Shown: positions 19,310 through 28,909 of the stretch, one piece after another | How positions within the stretch are numbered: the stretch's first letter is position 1 | How the letters are laid out: every line of letters starts with the position of its first letter | NCBI GenBank assembly: GCA_020692205.1 | Contig: JAIMKV010000005.1 | Coordinates: forward strand, 53,533-117,532 | Direction: 5' to 3' | DNA from: Myxosarcina sp. GA_180221_E-2-1-MAG-40_15 | GTDB lineage: Bacteria > Cyanobacteriota > Cyanobacteriia > Cyanobacteriales > Xenococcaceae | Length of the DNA: 64,000 nt | Notes under the pieces: generated by a model | The model's input: the letters and a program-made list of their open reading frames with translations, nothing else | Told to the model about the DNA's origin: nothing | Database searches by the model: none | Made by a program: the position numbers and the translations under genes

Positions 19310-19897
19310 ATGAATCTTCAACAAAATCTTAAATTAACATTGGTTTTACGCTGCTTAATCACTTTAAGTCTAGGCTTATCAGTTTTAGCCTTTAGATCTA
19401 AATCGGCTTTGGGCGCAGAACAAGTAAAGTTAATTTATGGACCATTTCAGGGCAAAATTTCGGTCGAGTCTTTAGCTAGATATGCAGCTACAGGAGAGAT
19501 GAGTCGCGAATTTCGCCTTTATGCTCAATTTGTAGACGAGGAAACTTTAGTGCAATTACGTTATTGGTTAAACAATCGTTTTGAAGGCGATCGCGTGGCG
19601 ATACATCAATTTGCTCATACCCCCGAGGGAGAACAGTTTTTGCAGCAATTAGGTTCGGTAATTAAAACTCATCCTCAACATAATGGATTTTATGCAGTTC
19701 GTTCTGCTTTACTTAAAGCTGCCGACTTACCCAGTGATTCTGATGGTTGGACGGTAATTGAGGCAATGCAAAACTTCCCTACCGAGGATTTGCAGATTGA
19801 TACTAAGGATTTGTTTGAGCTACAGCAATTTTGGTCAAATAACCAAAGCTCATATCGCGCTGCTGTAAAGGTTTTTGCGCCTCAACCTCAACCTTGA
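19310..19897 (+). CDS. Exported DUF1400-domain protein
   Basis: 195 residues from ATG 19310-19312; an upstream TTG at 19286 is in frame but would spoil the signal peptide. Residues 1-37 form a Sec signal ending near SALGA. The mature part starts VKLIYGPFQGKISVESLARYAATGEMS, the signature of DUF1400, a cyanobacterial domain usually fused to the front of an alpha/beta hydrolase. Here it stands alone with no hydrolase catalytic triad. The GEMSREFRLYAQFV and VIEAMQNFPTEDLQI segments are also typical. Periplasmic or surface protein of unknown function. Confidence 0.75.
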   Translation: MNLQQNLKLTLVLRCLITLSLGLSVLAFRSKSALGAEQVKLIYGPFQGKISVESLARYAATGEMSREFRLYAQFVDEETLVQLRYWLNNRFEGDRVAIHQFAHTPEGEQFLQQLGSVIKTHPQHNGFYAVRSALLKAADLPSDSDGWTVIEAMQNFPTEDLQIDTKDLFELQQFWSNNQSSYRAAVKVFAPQPQP

Positions 19898-19930
19898 TTA
19901 AGCTTCATCTCAGAATTCAGCTAACTTGAG

Positions 19931-19969
19931 CAAGCGTTCCCTGTGCAAGCTTTGCACAGGGAACGCTTG
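19931..19969. repeat. Perfect 18-bp inverted repeat with 3-nt loop
   Basis: Positions 19931-19948 and 19952-19969 are perfect reverse complements separated by GCT. The stem is GC-richer than its surroundings and is not followed by a T tract on either strand. It may act as a transcript-end or stabilising hairpin for the DUF1400 mRNA, or be a REP/MITE-like unit. Confidence 0.75.
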
Positions 19970-20071
19970 ACGCGGTAAACAAAATACTTTTACTCCCAGC
20001 GAAAAATTGCTCGCTCAAGAATGCTATCTTAAATTGTTGCTATCTTGACCAATCCGCACCAACTCAACATC

Positions 20072-21193
20072 ATGATTCCCCTGATTTCAACCATAGATTT
20101 ATTAAAACTGGCTTCTGGTGATGTTTTGTCCTTACAAGTATATAAATTTGTGGGTAAACAGTCGGGTAAAAAAGCCTACATACAGGCAAATCTGCATGGT
20201 GCGGAAATTGTGGGTAATGCCGTAATTCAGCAATTAATTGCTTATTTAATGACTTTAGACCAATCCCAGTTACAGGGAGAGATTTGCCTAGTGCCTGTGT
20301 GTAATCCTTTAGGGGTAAATCAGCGATCGCACTTTTTTGCTACGGGGAGGTTCAATAGCTACGATGGTAAAAATTGGAATCGCATTTTTTGGGATTATGA
20401 ACAAGAGATCGAAGATTTAACCGAGTTTGCTCAATCACAGCTTAATTATGCTCCTGAGGTTATCCGTAGTAATTATTTAGCTAAAATCAAACAAGCCTGG
20501 GCAAAAGAACTCGATCGCATCAATCAACCCAGTAGTCTCCCCATCAGTCGTCAATACCGTTACCAACTACAGTCTTTGTGTTTAGATGCCAATTATGTAA
20601 TTGATATTCATAGTTCCAGTAATCAGGCGATCGACTATACTTTTGGTTTTAAAGAAAGAATTGCTAGCACTAAATATTTATTGCTGGAATACGGCGTTCT
20701 GATGGACAAATATGATGGTGATGCTTTTGATGAGGCATTTCTCAAGCCATGGCTAGCTTTAGAAAAAGAATTAGCTAATTTGGGTAGGGAAGTTAGATTT
20801 GACGTCGAATCTTGGACTTTGGAATTGGGTGCAGGCATGGTAATGAACCCCAAGTCTGTAGCCAAAGGGGTAACTGGAATTAAAAATTATTTGGCTCACC
20901 AACAGATTTTGTCTTGTTCTCAGGAAGTTACTACTGCCGAAGTTACCATAATATCCAAGAGTAAAATAAACAGTTACTATGCCCCAACAGGTGGGATGGT
21001 TCAGTCTAGATTACCGCTAGAAGCTAGAGTAAATCCAGGAGATCGAATCTATCAGCTACTCAGTTTTAATAAACAGGGAACAACGCCAGAAATAGTTGAT
21101 GTTTGCGCCGAAACTCCAGGAATAGTGTTTGATATCGCTACGAATCAATGTGTCAATCAAGGTGAATATGTAATGGATATTTTAGATTGCTAG
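20072..21193 (+). CDS. Succinylglutamate desuccinylase/aspartoacylase-family deacylase
   Basis: 373 residues from ATG 20072-20074; a TTG at 20045 would add nine. The zinc-binding motif ANLHGAEIVGN (His and Glu) lies near residue 45, the second part PVCNPLGVNQR follows, and the third zinc ligand is in VIDIHSSSNQAIDYTF. The C-terminal region, with PTGGMVQSRLPLEARVNPGDRIYQL, is the barrel-like domain of AstE/ASPA deacylases. These enzymes hydrolyse an N-acyl bond on an amino acid or similar amide; the exact substrate is unresolved. Stands alone upstream of era. Confidence 0.8.
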   Translation: MIPLISTIDLLKLASGDVLSLQVYKFVGKQSGKKAYIQANLHGAEIVGNAVIQQLIAYLMTLDQSQLQGEICLVPVCNPLGVNQRSHFFATGRFNSYDGKNWNRIFWDYEQEIEDLTEFAQSQLNYAPEVIRSNYLAKIKQAWAKELDRINQPSSLPISRQYRYQLQSLCLDANYVIDIHSSSNQAIDYTFGFKERIASTKYLLLEYGVLMDKYDGDAFDEAFLKPWLALEKELANLGREVRFDVESWTLELGAGMVMNPKSVAKGVTGIKNYLAHQQILSCSQEVTTAEVTIISKSKINSYYAPTGGMVQSRLPLEARVNPGDRIYQLLSFNKQGTTPEIVDVCAETPGIVFDIATNQCVNQGEYVMDILDC

Positions 21194-21332
21194 TTCAGTA
21201 GTTATCGTGTTTTGGTAAGCTAGATCTTTACCGTAAAAAAATCAGCGATCGCCGATGAGCGATTAGGGAACAGATAATTTTTGCCCCACTACAGACAAAT
21301 TACGAAAGTAAACAAATACCTCCTAACGCTTC

Positions 21333-22280
21333 ATGAACCCAGAATTAAATTTAGATAATCAACTGACGACGATCCCGATCGCACCTCCAGGATTCAAGTC
21401 TGGCTTTGTTGCCATTGTCGGTAGACCTAATGTAGGCAAGTCTACCTTAATGAATCATTTGATCGGACAAAAAATTGCCATTGTTTCTCCCGTGGCACAA
21501 ACTACCCGCAACCGACTACGGGGAATTCTCACTACCCCTGAAGCGCAAATTATTTTCGTCGATACTCCAGGAATTCATAAACCTCATCACGAATTGGGAA
21601 AAGTATTGGTTCAAAATGCCAAAACCGCAATTAATTCGGTAGATTTGGTTTTGTTTGTCGTCGATGCTTCTACTGAAGCTGGGACAGGTGATCGCTTTAT
21701 CTTGGATATTCTCAAGCGAATAGACACTCCCGTAATTCTCGGCTTAAACAAAGTCGATTTGCAGCCGAGTAATTATCAGTTTATCGATGATACCTATGCC
21801 GATCTAATTGCCGACACTAATTGGTCTACAGTTAAGTTTTCTGCAACTGCTGGTATAGGAACCGAAAATCTACAGCAGACATTAATTAACCAGTTAGACA
21901 CTGGCCCTTATTACTATCCTCCAGACTTGGTAACCGATCAGCCAGAACGATTTATCATGGCAGAGTTAATTAGAGAACAGATCTTATTGCACACTCGTCA
22001 AGAAATTCCCCATTCGGTGGCAATTACGATCGAAAAGATCGAAGAAACAGCCAAGCTAACTAAAGTCAATGCGGCAATTAATATTGAGCGTAGCTCCCAA
22101 AAAGGTATTATCATTGGCAAAAAAGGCAGTATGCTCAAAACTATCGGCACAGCAGCACGTCAACAAATTCAAAAGTTAATTTCAGGCAAAGTTCATTTAG
22201 AATTGTTTGTTAAAGTTGAACCTAAATGGCGACAGTCTCGACTACAGTTAGCCGAGTTTGGCTATCAGGTTGAAGATTAG
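21333..22280 (+). CDS. era: GTPase Era
   Basis: 315 residues. The G motifs are in order: GRPNVGKST (30-38), the TTRNRLRG switch, DTPGIHKPHHELGK, NKVD, and a KFSATAGIGTENL segment in place of canonical SAK. The C-terminal KH domain has the RNA-binding KGIIIGKKGSMLKTIG loop and ends QLAEFGYQVED. Era binds the 3' end of 16S rRNA and checks small-subunit maturation. The N-terminal extension of about 20 residues before the G domain is common in cyanobacteria. Upstream of a MoaD-like gene on the same strand. Confidence 0.97.
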   Translation: MNPELNLDNQLTTIPIAPPGFKSGFVAIVGRPNVGKSTLMNHLIGQKIAIVSPVAQTTRNRLRGILTTPEAQIIFVDTPGIHKPHHELGKVLVQNAKTAINSVDLVLFVVDASTEAGTGDRFILDILKRIDTPVILGLNKVDLQPSNYQFIDDTYADLIADTNWSTVKFSATAGIGTENLQQTLINQLDTGPYYYPPDLVTDQPERFIMAELIREQILLHTRQEIPHSVAITIEKIEETAKLTKVNAAINIERSSQKGIIIGKKGSMLKTIGTAARQQIQKLISGKVHLELFVKVEPKWRQSRLQLAEFGYQVED

Positions 22281-22340
22281 ATCGCTCATAAAACCAAGAC
22301 AATGTTTTTGCCTGTATAAAAGTCAGGAGCAATACTTTTT

Positions 22341-22601
22341 ATGACGCAAGAAAATATAACTGTCAAAGTTAAATTATTTGCGATTTATCAAGAGATTTTG
22401 GCAACTCCAGAATTAGAGATGATGCTTCCACAGCAGACAACTGTAGCCAATGTTTTAGAGTCTTTGATCCAGCAACAGCCTTATTTGGCGAAATGGCGCG
22501 AAGTTACGCGCTTTGGGGTCAATTTGCAGTTTGTTGAATCTGATACCATACTCCAAGATGGAGATGAGCTAGTCTTGATTCCTCCCGTCAGTGGTGGTTA
22601 A
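22341..22601 (+). CDS. moaD: MoaD/ThiS-family sulfur carrier
   Basis: 86 residues, a beta-grasp ubiquitin-like protein ending in Gly-Gly (IPPVSGG), the residue pair that is adenylated and thiocarboxylated. The length, the VKVKLFAIYQEI start and the DGDELVLIPPVSGG end fit the small subunit of molybdopterin synthase, which donates sulfur to precursor Z. MoaE and MoeB are not in the window, so a related sulfur-carrier role is possible. Lies 61 bp after era and 10 bp before the next gene. Confidence 0.8.
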   Translation: MTQENITVKVKLFAIYQEILATPELEMMLPQQTTVANVLESLIQQQPYLAKWREVTRFGVNLQFVESDTILQDGDELVLIPPVSGG

Positions 22602-22611
22602 ATGACGCTTA

Positions 22612-24240
22612 ATGGACGAAATTAGCCAGATCATCAGTAAAATCGAGCAAGCTCAAGACTATCTGACTCAGCAAGCTAAGGCTGAACCTGCCTACTGCAA
22701 GTTGATTGAAACTTTGAATGTAGCTGTATCTAAGCTAAGAACTGCTAATAAACCAGTAGTTAAAATCGTCAGTCCGTCAGTAACTTTGGCCAAAAACCTC
22801 CAAGCCAAAAATCGAGCAAATCTCAAGCTGCGATCGCTTTATGAATTTGAAGTTGTCGCACCAATTAGTAACCTACGTCGCATCGTTCAAAACTGCGATT
22901 TAATCTGTTTAATCTATTATTTTAAGCAGAATATTGCTAAACATCATTGGCGATTAATCAAACTTGCTCAACAAGAAAATATTAGCTTCGTTCTTTTAGT
23001 TAAACAGCCAAAAAAAAACCTCCAAGATGCTTATTTATCCAACTGGCTAACGACCCAAAATTATCCCTTAGACCAGTGGGTACAATTACCAGTAAATAAT
23101 TTTATCGACTTGAATAATCCTCAGCAACTTAGCATCTATCAACAATTGCTGATTCAACTATCAAAACTAGCTATAGCAAAGTTGAGTGCTAGAAGTAAGC
23201 AAGAAGCACGAGCTACTATTGAGCATTTTGTTAATCATCAAATTACCGAGGTTAAGCAAGAATTAGAGTATCTAAAAAGCACATATCTACAAAATTTACC
23301 GCCTGATTATTATCAGCAACAGTTTAGACAAAACATCAATCACTTGAATAAGTTAAAACAGCAAATAATTACAGCAATCAAGCTGGAAATTAATCACTCT
23401 AAAGCTGATTTACTCAATCCTTTTCTGGCAGATGGTTTGATGTCTAACGTTCAACAGCTAATTTATAGTTCTCAAATTAAGCTAGTCAAAGAAACAGAAG
23501 CTACTTATGTATATCTCACCTTAACTAATTCATTTGAGACTAAATATATTCATGATTATATATTTGAACTATGCCAGCAAAAAGTTAATGAGTTTATGGT
23601 TTTTCAATGGTCACAAATCAACTATGTCTATGCAGAAAATGGTCTACAGGGTTTGATAGCTAAGATTAACGAAAGATTAGATATTATGCCGCTGCTAACT
23701 TCAGAACTCGAATTGCCATTAGTTATTTCTGAAAAATATCCTGATTTAGATTTAAAGCAAATTATTGATGCTAATTGCCTTAAATTTAATAGTAGAATCA
23801 GTTTTGACTATTATTTTACTCAAAGCAGCTGGTTTCGTCTCTTAATTTCATTATTAATCGGCTCGGCAATATACTTATTTACCTGGATATATTTTGGTGA
23901 GGGAAAATATATTGGATTTGTAATTGTAGTTTTCCAAATTATTAATTTAATGACTGGTCAAAATATCAAAACAGCAAAATTAAAGCAACATTCAAAAGAG
24001 CTTAAACGAACTGTTGATCGTAATTATCAAAACTTAATTCGTTTAGTCATCGAACAATCAATTCAAATCTTGATTATCGCTGTGGAACGAGAAAGCCACC
24101 TGTATGAGAATGAATTAGAAAAGGCGATCGCGATTGTCCAGAATAAACTAGAACAATTAAAGAATACTATAAGTCAACATAAATATAGAATCGATAGTCT
24201 TGAGCAAGATCGGATTAAAATCTTATCCTGGTTTGATTAA
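22612..24240 (+). CDS. Unrecognised membrane protein with long helical region
   Basis: 542 residues I cannot assign to a named family. Residues about 80-165 alternate beta-like and helical stretches (CDLICLIYYF, then ISFVLLVKQPKK) in the way a GTPase core does, but there is no P-loop. Residues about 200-290 are Gln- and Lys-rich and probably coiled coil. Two adjacent hydrophobic helices lie near residues 405-445 (from FRLLISLLIGSAIYLFTW), and the last 80 residues are again helical. This architecture resembles a dynamin-like membrane protein that has lost its nucleotide site, but that is only an inference. The ATG follows moaD by 10 bp, so co-expression with era-moaD is likely. Confidence 0.55.
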   Translation: MDEISQIISKIEQAQDYLTQQAKAEPAYCKLIETLNVAVSKLRTANKPVVKIVSPSVTLAKNLQAKNRANLKLRSLYEFEVVAPISNLRRIVQNCDLICLIYYFKQNIAKHHWRLIKLAQQENISFVLLVKQPKKNLQDAYLSNWLTTQNYPLDQWVQLPVNNFIDLNNPQQLSIYQQLLIQLSKLAIAKLSARSKQEARATIEHFVNHQITEVKQELEYLKSTYLQNLPPDYYQQQFRQNINHLNKLKQQIITAIKLEINHSKADLLNPFLADGLMSNVQQLIYSSQIKLVKETEATYVYLTLTNSFETKYIHDYIFELCQQKVNEFMVFQWSQINYVYAENGLQGLIAKINERLDIMPLLTSELELPLVISEKYPDLDLKQIIDANCLKFNSRISFDYYFTQSSWFRLLISLLIGSAIYLFTWIYFGEGKYIGFVIVVFQIINLMTGQNIKTAKLKQHSKELKRTVDRNYQNLIRLVIEQSIQILIIAVERESHLYENELEKAIAIVQNKLEQLKNTISQHKYRIDSLEQDRIKILSWFD

Positions 24241-24321
24241 CACAGGTATTCTAGCCTCAAATAACCGAGGCGATCGCTGAAAAATCGAGCATTTGAAAAC
24301 TACCGTTCCTCGGAGCAGGCA

Positions 24322-24681
24322 TCAAATTATTTTCTCATCCATAGAAACAAGCTCGTAACCATGAATGCGCCAACTGTAGTCGCGTTGATGTTGGACGATA
24401 AAAATTCCTTGAGCTAAACTGCCATCTCGATCCATAATCATTGATACTAACGCGGGGAAGTCGTTAACCAAAGTAAACCCACGAAACATAATCGAGCGAG
24501 GCTTGATGATCGCGCTGTATTTATTGCTCACCATGGTCATAAAATCTTGCTGAGCAAACTTTCTTTGGATAGTTGGACTGGTTAAAGAAAAAGCTGTTTC
24601 TTCATCGTTTTCTTGAAATGCTTGAAGTTGTTTTTCGATCAGCTGACGAATGATTGCTTTATCGCTTTCGGATATATACAT
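24322..24681 (-). CDS. DUF4864-domain protein
   Basis: 119 residues with no signal peptide. ESDKAIIRQLIEKQLQAFQENDEETAFSLTSP is the typical opening helix-turn of DUF4864, a small cystatin/NTF2-like fold; the end, WRIHGYELV, is also typical. Function unknown. Convergent with the preceding gene across an 81-bp spacer, and preceded by the start region of a leftward transporter gene. Confidence 0.75.
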   Translation of the reverse strand: MYISESDKAIIRQLIEKQLQAFQENDEETAFSLTSPTIQRKFAQQDFMTMVSNKYSAIIKPRSIMFRGFTLVNDFPALVSMIMDRDGSLAQGIFIVQHQRDYSWRIHGYELVSMDEKII

Positions 24682-24745
24682 GAGGGTCTACTTCACAAAT
24701 AGAACTGGTCAAATAAAAGGTTTAGCTGTAATCAATTGTCTTGGT

Positions 24746-25609
24746 TTAACCTTTTACTGCACCTGCTGTTAACCCTTGAACAATCTGACGCTGAAAAATT
24801 AAGACGAGAATTATCAATGGTAGAGTACCCAAAACTGTCGCCGCAGCGATCGGTCCATAGGGAATATCAAACAAACTTGCTCCCCCTAATTGTGCAGTAG
24901 CTACGGGAATAGTTTTTTTAGCTTCTTCAGTGATAAAGGTCAGAGCAAAAATATATTCATTCCAGGCAAAAATAAAAGTCAAAATACCAGTGGTTGCTAA
25001 TGCTGGTAGAGTCATAGGCAGCAAGATATTAATTAGCATCCCCAAAGTTTTGTAGCCATCCATTTTGGCAGCATCCTCTAAGTCTCTGGGAAGCTGCTGA
25101 AAAAAACTTCTCATTACTAGGATAGTTAGAGGTAAATTGATGGCGGTGTAGGGAATAATCAGAGCGAGATAATTATTGCCTAGACCAACAAGTTTAACTA
25201 TTTCTAGTAAGCCTAAAAATAGTAGCACATAAGGAAATAAAGTAATAATCAAAACTCCTGTCAGGATCAATTTTTCTCCAGGCAAATTCATTCTGGTTAA
25301 AACATAGGCTGCGGGAGCACCGAAAACCAAGCATAAAATTGTCGAGATACTAGCTACTAAAGCACTGTTAAAGATATAGGTTAAAAAAGGACGACGGTTA
25401 AACAGCTCGGTGTAGTGTTCGGCGGTAATTTTGTTTGGTAAATAAACATTAGGAATTGCCGAAATATCTTCGTTGACCTTCACAGAAGTAAGTATTTGCC
25501 AGAGAATCGGTGCCAGAAAAAAAACTATGATTGAGAAAATTCCCAACCAGAACAAGAGCGCAGAGAACGATAGATTAAGCGTCTGTTTCTTGGGCTTGGC
25601 TAACGACAT
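24746..25609 (-). CDS. Carbohydrate ABC transporter permease (MalG/UgpE type)
   Basis: 287 residues with six membrane helices. The cytoplasmic EAA loop that docks the ATPase is LEDAAKMDGYKTLGMLINILLPMTLPAL, with the conserved Asp-Ala-Ala and Gly. The first helix and long periplasmic loop (LWQILTSVKVNEDISAIPNVYLP) are of the MalG class. Such permeases need a MalF-type partner, an ATPase and a binding protein, and none is encoded beside it. The rest of the system must lie elsewhere. Imports a sugar or sugar-like compound; identity unknown. Confidence 0.88.
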   Translation of the reverse strand: MSLAKPKKQTLNLSFSALLFWLGIFSIIVFFLAPILWQILTSVKVNEDISAIPNVYLPNKITAEHYTELFNRRPFLTYIFNSALVASISTILCLVFGAPAAYVLTRMNLPGEKLILTGVLIITLFPYVLLFLGLLEIVKLVGLGNNYLALIIPYTAINLPLTILVMRSFFQQLPRDLEDAAKMDGYKTLGMLINILLPMTLPALATTGILTFIFAWNEYIFALTFITEEAKKTIPVATAQLGGASLFDIPYGPIAAATVLGTLPLIILVLIFQRQIVQGLTAGAVKG

Positions 25610-25747
25610 GGAGGTCTTGGGAGTCTAGGTTAAGGTTATTACTGAAACTATGTTACATTCTTCAGGGACTGAAACTATTTTTTAAATGCAACCCAGTTAA
25701 AAAAACCTGTATTTATTTAGAGCCAAGTTCAAATTTAGCTTGACAAG

Positions 25748-25879
25748 ATGGAATGGAAAAGGCGATCGCCTATGTTAGTCATGGTTAGTGATGAAAATGC
25801 TCGTCAATCCCTCAATAACAGTGCAACCGCTAGATCGTTAATCTTTGGTTTGAGCCGAGATAACTCTCGGCTTTTTTAA
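25748..25879 (+). ncRNA. Possible small transcript ending at a strong terminator
   Basis: On the plus strand a hairpin (AGCCGAGA 25853-25860, CTCGGCT complement through 25872) with a run of six T (25872-25877) has no gene feeding it. A TTGACA hexamer lies at 25740-25745 without a clear -10. A 43-codon frame begins at ATG 25748 and ends inside the terminator, so it is probably not a real protein. The sequence fits a small RNA or the remains of a lost gene. Confidence 0.3.
25852..25878 (+). terminator. Rho-independent terminator, plus strand
   Basis: An 8-bp GC-rich stem with the loop TAAC is followed directly by TTTTTT. Both flanking genes are on the minus strand, so it does not end either of them. 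Confidence 0.7.
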
Positions 25880-25937
25880 AATTATAGAGATAGATTTGCT
25901 CCAAAGCTAAAGCCAGCTCATTAATTTCGCTAACTCA

Positions 25938-26243
25938 CTACCATTTAAGCAAATTAAATTGTTCCATATCAACAGTGTTGCGATTACGATAAATAGCTAA
26001 CACAATTGCTAAACCTACAGCTGCTTCTGCTGCCGCTACTGTAATGACAAAAATCGTAAACACCTGACCTCTAATATTACTTGGATCTAAGTAATTAGAA
26101 AATCCGACTAAATTTAAATTGACGGCGTTGAGCATCAACTCAATTGACATTAAAACTCTTACCGCATTACGGCTAGTAATCAAACCATAAATTCCAATAC
26201 AAAACAAGGCTGCTGCTAACAGCAAAAAATATTCTAACTGCAT
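25938..26243 (-). CDS. ndhE: NDH-1 subunit 4L (NdhE)
   Basis: 101 residues with three membrane helices, the NuoK homologue. The first helix starts [19 protein letters not shown], and the buried glutamates of the proton path are present in [12 protein letters not shown] and [20 protein letters not shown]. Ends in the usual LLKW. Last gene of the ndhA-I-G-E operon for the membrane arm of cyanobacterial NDH-1. An AAGGAG ribosome-binding site precedes the ATG. The family is 101-103 residues long, so this is complete. Confidence 0.97.
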   Translation of the reverse strand: MQLEYFLLLAAALFCIGIYGLITSRNAVRVLMSIELMLNAVNLNLVGFSNYLDPSNIRGQVFTIFVITVAAAEAAVGLAIVLAIYRNRNTVDMEQFNLLKW

Positions 26244-26272
26244 CTAATTCTTACTCCTTAATTATTGATTAC

Positions 26273-26890
26273 TTATTGGCGATCGCTATCACCACTTAGG
26301 CTGGCTAATTCGCGAGGACGCTCTGGCAAAGTCAGCTTAGTCGTAACAGTTCCTGGGGTAGATGAAGATTCAGGAATTAAATCACGACGAGCCAGAATAA
26401 TTGACCCGACCATCGCCATCAATAACAGTACTGAAGCCAATTCAAAAGGCAATAAATAATCACTAAAGAAATGTTCACCCAAAGCAACAATCGTGTTATC
26501 AATTACAGCAGGAGAAGTAGTGTTTAGTGACCAAGGCGTTGCTAAAACCATTGTTCCCAACAAAGCAAACAAACCAAAACAAACCACCGCAGTTGAGACT
26601 TGACGCAGCCTACGACCAGGCAGTTCGCTATAATCTTCTTGTTTGTTAACCAGCATGATGGCAAACAAAATTAGCACATTAACTGCACCAACATAAACTA
26701 AAATCTGCGCTGCTGCTACAAAATCTGCATTGAGCAGAATATATAAACCTGAGATGCTAATAAACACCCCAGCCAATAAAAAAGCAGAATGGACAATTTT
26801 GGGTAATAGAACAACTCCCAGGGCCGTTACGATCATCATCACCCCCAGGATGCCAAAAGAAACTATCTGTACTCCTTCCGCTAAATTCAT
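26273..26890 (-). CDS. ndhG: NDH-1 subunit 6 (NdhG)
   Basis: 205 residues with five membrane helices, the NuoJ homologue. VQIVSFGILGVMMIVTALGVVLLPKIVHSAFLLAG opens the protein, and the conserved ILVYVGAVNVLILFAIMLV helix carries the pi-bulge region of this subunit. The charged tail after the last helix (RRDLIPESS onward) is a variable cytoplasmic end. Part of the ndhA-I-G-E operon, with 29 bp to ndhE. Confidence 0.96.
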   Translation of the reverse strand: MNLAEGVQIVSFGILGVMMIVTALGVVLLPKIVHSAFLLAGVFISISGLYILLNADFVAAAQILVYVGAVNVLILFAIMLVNKQEDYSELPGRRLRQVSTAVVCFGLFALLGTMVLATPWSLNTTSPAVIDNTIVALGEHFFSDYLLPFELASVLLLMAMVGSIILARRDLIPESSSTPGTVTTKLTLPERPRELASLSGDSDRQ

Positions 26891-26991
26891 CTTGCCTCTT
26901 TTTATAGTTATTTAATCAATCAAACTGAGGATAAATTATCAATTCTGAGTTCAGAAGATAGTATTTAATACTCTTCCTCATCTCTCATTCC

Positions 26992-27606
26992 TCATTCTTC
27001 AGTGCTTTCTGCCTTGGGTTTAGCAGCTTCAATTTCTGGTAAAATGTCTTCTGGGCGTTGGCCAGCACGCTGAGATCCTTTAGGTAATCCATGGGGATCG
27101 ACTACACCTTGAGGCAAGTAAGCAAACTCTTTAAGAGCCGTAACCATTGGATCTTGGGTTACTTTATAGGGCAAGCGTCCTAGAGCAACATTATCATAGT
27201 TAAGTTCATGGCGGTCATAGGAAGCTAATTCATACTCCTCTGTCATCGACAAACAGTTTGTCGGGCAATATTCCACGCAATTACCGCAGAAAATACAAAC
27301 ACCAAAGTCAATACTATAGTGATTGAGCTTTTTCTTCTTAGCTGTTTTATCAAACTCCCAATCAACCACAGGTAAGTTAATCGGACAGACGCGAACACAA
27401 ACCTCACAGGCGATACATTTATCAAATTCAAAGTGGATTCTGCCACGATAACGTTCCGAAGGAATTAGTTTTTCGTAGGGATATTGAACCGTTACGGGAC
27501 GACGCTGCATATGATCGAAAGTAACCGAAAGACCTTGACCAATATATTTTGCCGCTTGCCAACTCTCGCTGGCATAGTCTTGTACTTGTTTGAGAATATT
27601 AAACAT
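26992..27606 (-). CDS. ndhI: NDH-1 subunit I, 2[4Fe-4S] protein
   Basis: 204 residues. Two ferredoxin motifs bind the N6a/N6b clusters: [12 protein letters not shown] and [12 protein letters not shown]. The N-terminal amphipathic stretch ([33 protein letters not shown]) anchors the subunit to the membrane arm. The C-terminal tail is longer and more variable than in bacterial NuoI, as is usual in cyanobacteria. Third in order of the operon after ndhA. It links the ferredoxin-binding peripheral arm to the plastoquinone site. Confidence 0.97.
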   Translation of the reverse strand: MFNILKQVQDYASESWQAAKYIGQGLSVTFDHMQRRPVTVQYPYEKLIPSERYRGRIHFEFDKCIACEVCVRVCPINLPVVDWEFDKTAKKKKLNHYSIDFGVCIFCGNCVEYCPTNCLSMTEEYELASYDRHELNYDNVALGRLPYKVTQDPMVTALKEFAYLPQGVVDPHGLPKGSQRAGQRPEDILPEIEAAKPKAESTEE

Positions 27607-27649
27607 GATTTTTGCGCTTGTTTTGTTTAATTACTTTTAGTCGGTGAAG

Positions 27650-28768
27650 CTAGCCACCAAATGCTAGGGGAAAAGACAATTTCAAGGCAGCAGTGATCAA
27701 AAGATTAGCCAAGGAGACTGGTAATAGAAACTTCCAGCCTAGGTCTAACAATTGGTCAATACGGACACGAGGTACAGTCCAACGCAGCAAAATCGCGATA
27801 AAGACCAGAAAGTAAGCTTTTACCAGGGTCATAATAATGCCCAATGAAGCAGTTAATACCTGTAACCAGGGAGTAGTTTCCGCAACTCCAATCCAATCTG
27901 CTAAACGATCTAAAGGAATAAAGAATTCCCATCCACCTAAATATAGGATGGCAAACACTAACGCCGATAGCACTAAATTAACGTAAGAACCTAGATAGAA
28001 AAGAGCAAACTTCATTCCTGAATATTCTGTTTGATAACCCGCGACTAATTCTTCTTCCGCTTCTGGTAGATCGAAGGGTAAACGCTCACATTCAGCTAGT
28101 GCTGCAATCCAAAAAATAATAAAGCCGACTGGTTGTCGCCAAATATTCCAGCCCAAAATGCCGTATCCAGCCTGTTGCTCGACAATATCGATAGTACTGA
28201 GACTATTAGACATCATTACAATCGCCAGTACTGATAATGCCAAGGGAATTTCATAACTAATAGATTGAGCTGCTGCTCTTAAACCACCCAGCAAAGAGTA
28301 TTTATTATTGGAAGCATAGCCTGCCATCAACAAGCCAATGGGAGCAATACTAGACAGAGAAATCCAAATAAATATCCCAACATTAATATCGCTAATGATT
28401 AAATTCTGACCAAAAGGTACAATTAGATATGATAAAAATACTGGAATTACCACTAATATTGGCCCGAGCGTAAATAGCCAGGGATCTGCTTTGGCGGGAA
28501 TAACGTCTTCTTTAAAAACTAACTTGATGCCATCGGCAACTGGCTGTAATACTCCCAAAGGTCCTGCATATTCAGGTCCAATTCTCTGTTGAGCAGCAGC
28601 CGAAATTTTTCGCTCTAGCCAAACTACTACTAAAACTCCAATTGTTGCGCCAATAATCATCAATAACATCGGTAATGGGAGCCAAATAGCTTTAGCCAAA
28701 CCAGCCGAAAGCCCAAAATCCTTTAAGGTTTGGACAAAACTTCCTTGTAAGTCGATTCCTGAATTCAT
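27650..28768 (-). CDS. ndhA: NDH-1 subunit 1 (NdhA)
   Basis: 372 residues with eight membrane helices, the NuoH homologue that forms part of the quinone chamber. Diagnostic stretches are [48 protein letters not shown], and [32 protein letters not shown] with its row of acidic residues. The final helix ends SFPLAFGG. First gene of the ndhA-I-G-E operon, followed by ndhI after 43 bp. Divergent from the carotenoid oxygenase gene. Confidence 0.98.
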   Translation of the reverse strand: MNSGIDLQGSFVQTLKDFGLSAGLAKAIWLPLPMLLMIIGATIGVLVVVWLERKISAAAQQRIGPEYAGPLGVLQPVADGIKLVFKEDVIPAKADPWLFTLGPILVVIPVFLSYLIVPFGQNLIISDINVGIFIWISLSSIAPIGLLMAGYASNNKYSLLGGLRAAAQSISYEIPLALSVLAIVMMSNSLSTIDIVEQQAGYGILGWNIWRQPVGFIIFWIAALAECERLPFDLPEAEEELVAGYQTEYSGMKFALFYLGSYVNLVLSALVFAILYLGGWEFFIPLDRLADWIGVAETTPWLQVLTASLGIIMTLVKAYFLVFIAILLRWTVPRVRIDQLLDLGWKFLLPVSLANLLITAALKLSFPLAFGG

Positions 28769-28909
28769 ATTTTGTATTTCGTATTGGACTAAGCTAATCT
28801 CAGACTAATAAGAGAGTTTATACAATTTTTTACTGCTTACCATTGATAGTATATCGCTGTCCGCTAATCTATAAATTTTGAATTAGTTATAAAAACTTAA
28901 AAGAAACCA

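Noticed and set aside
25748..25879. 43-residue peptide gene
   Set aside because: It ends within the terminator stem, lacks a ribosome-binding site and has no recognisable pattern, so a transcript without a protein is more likely.
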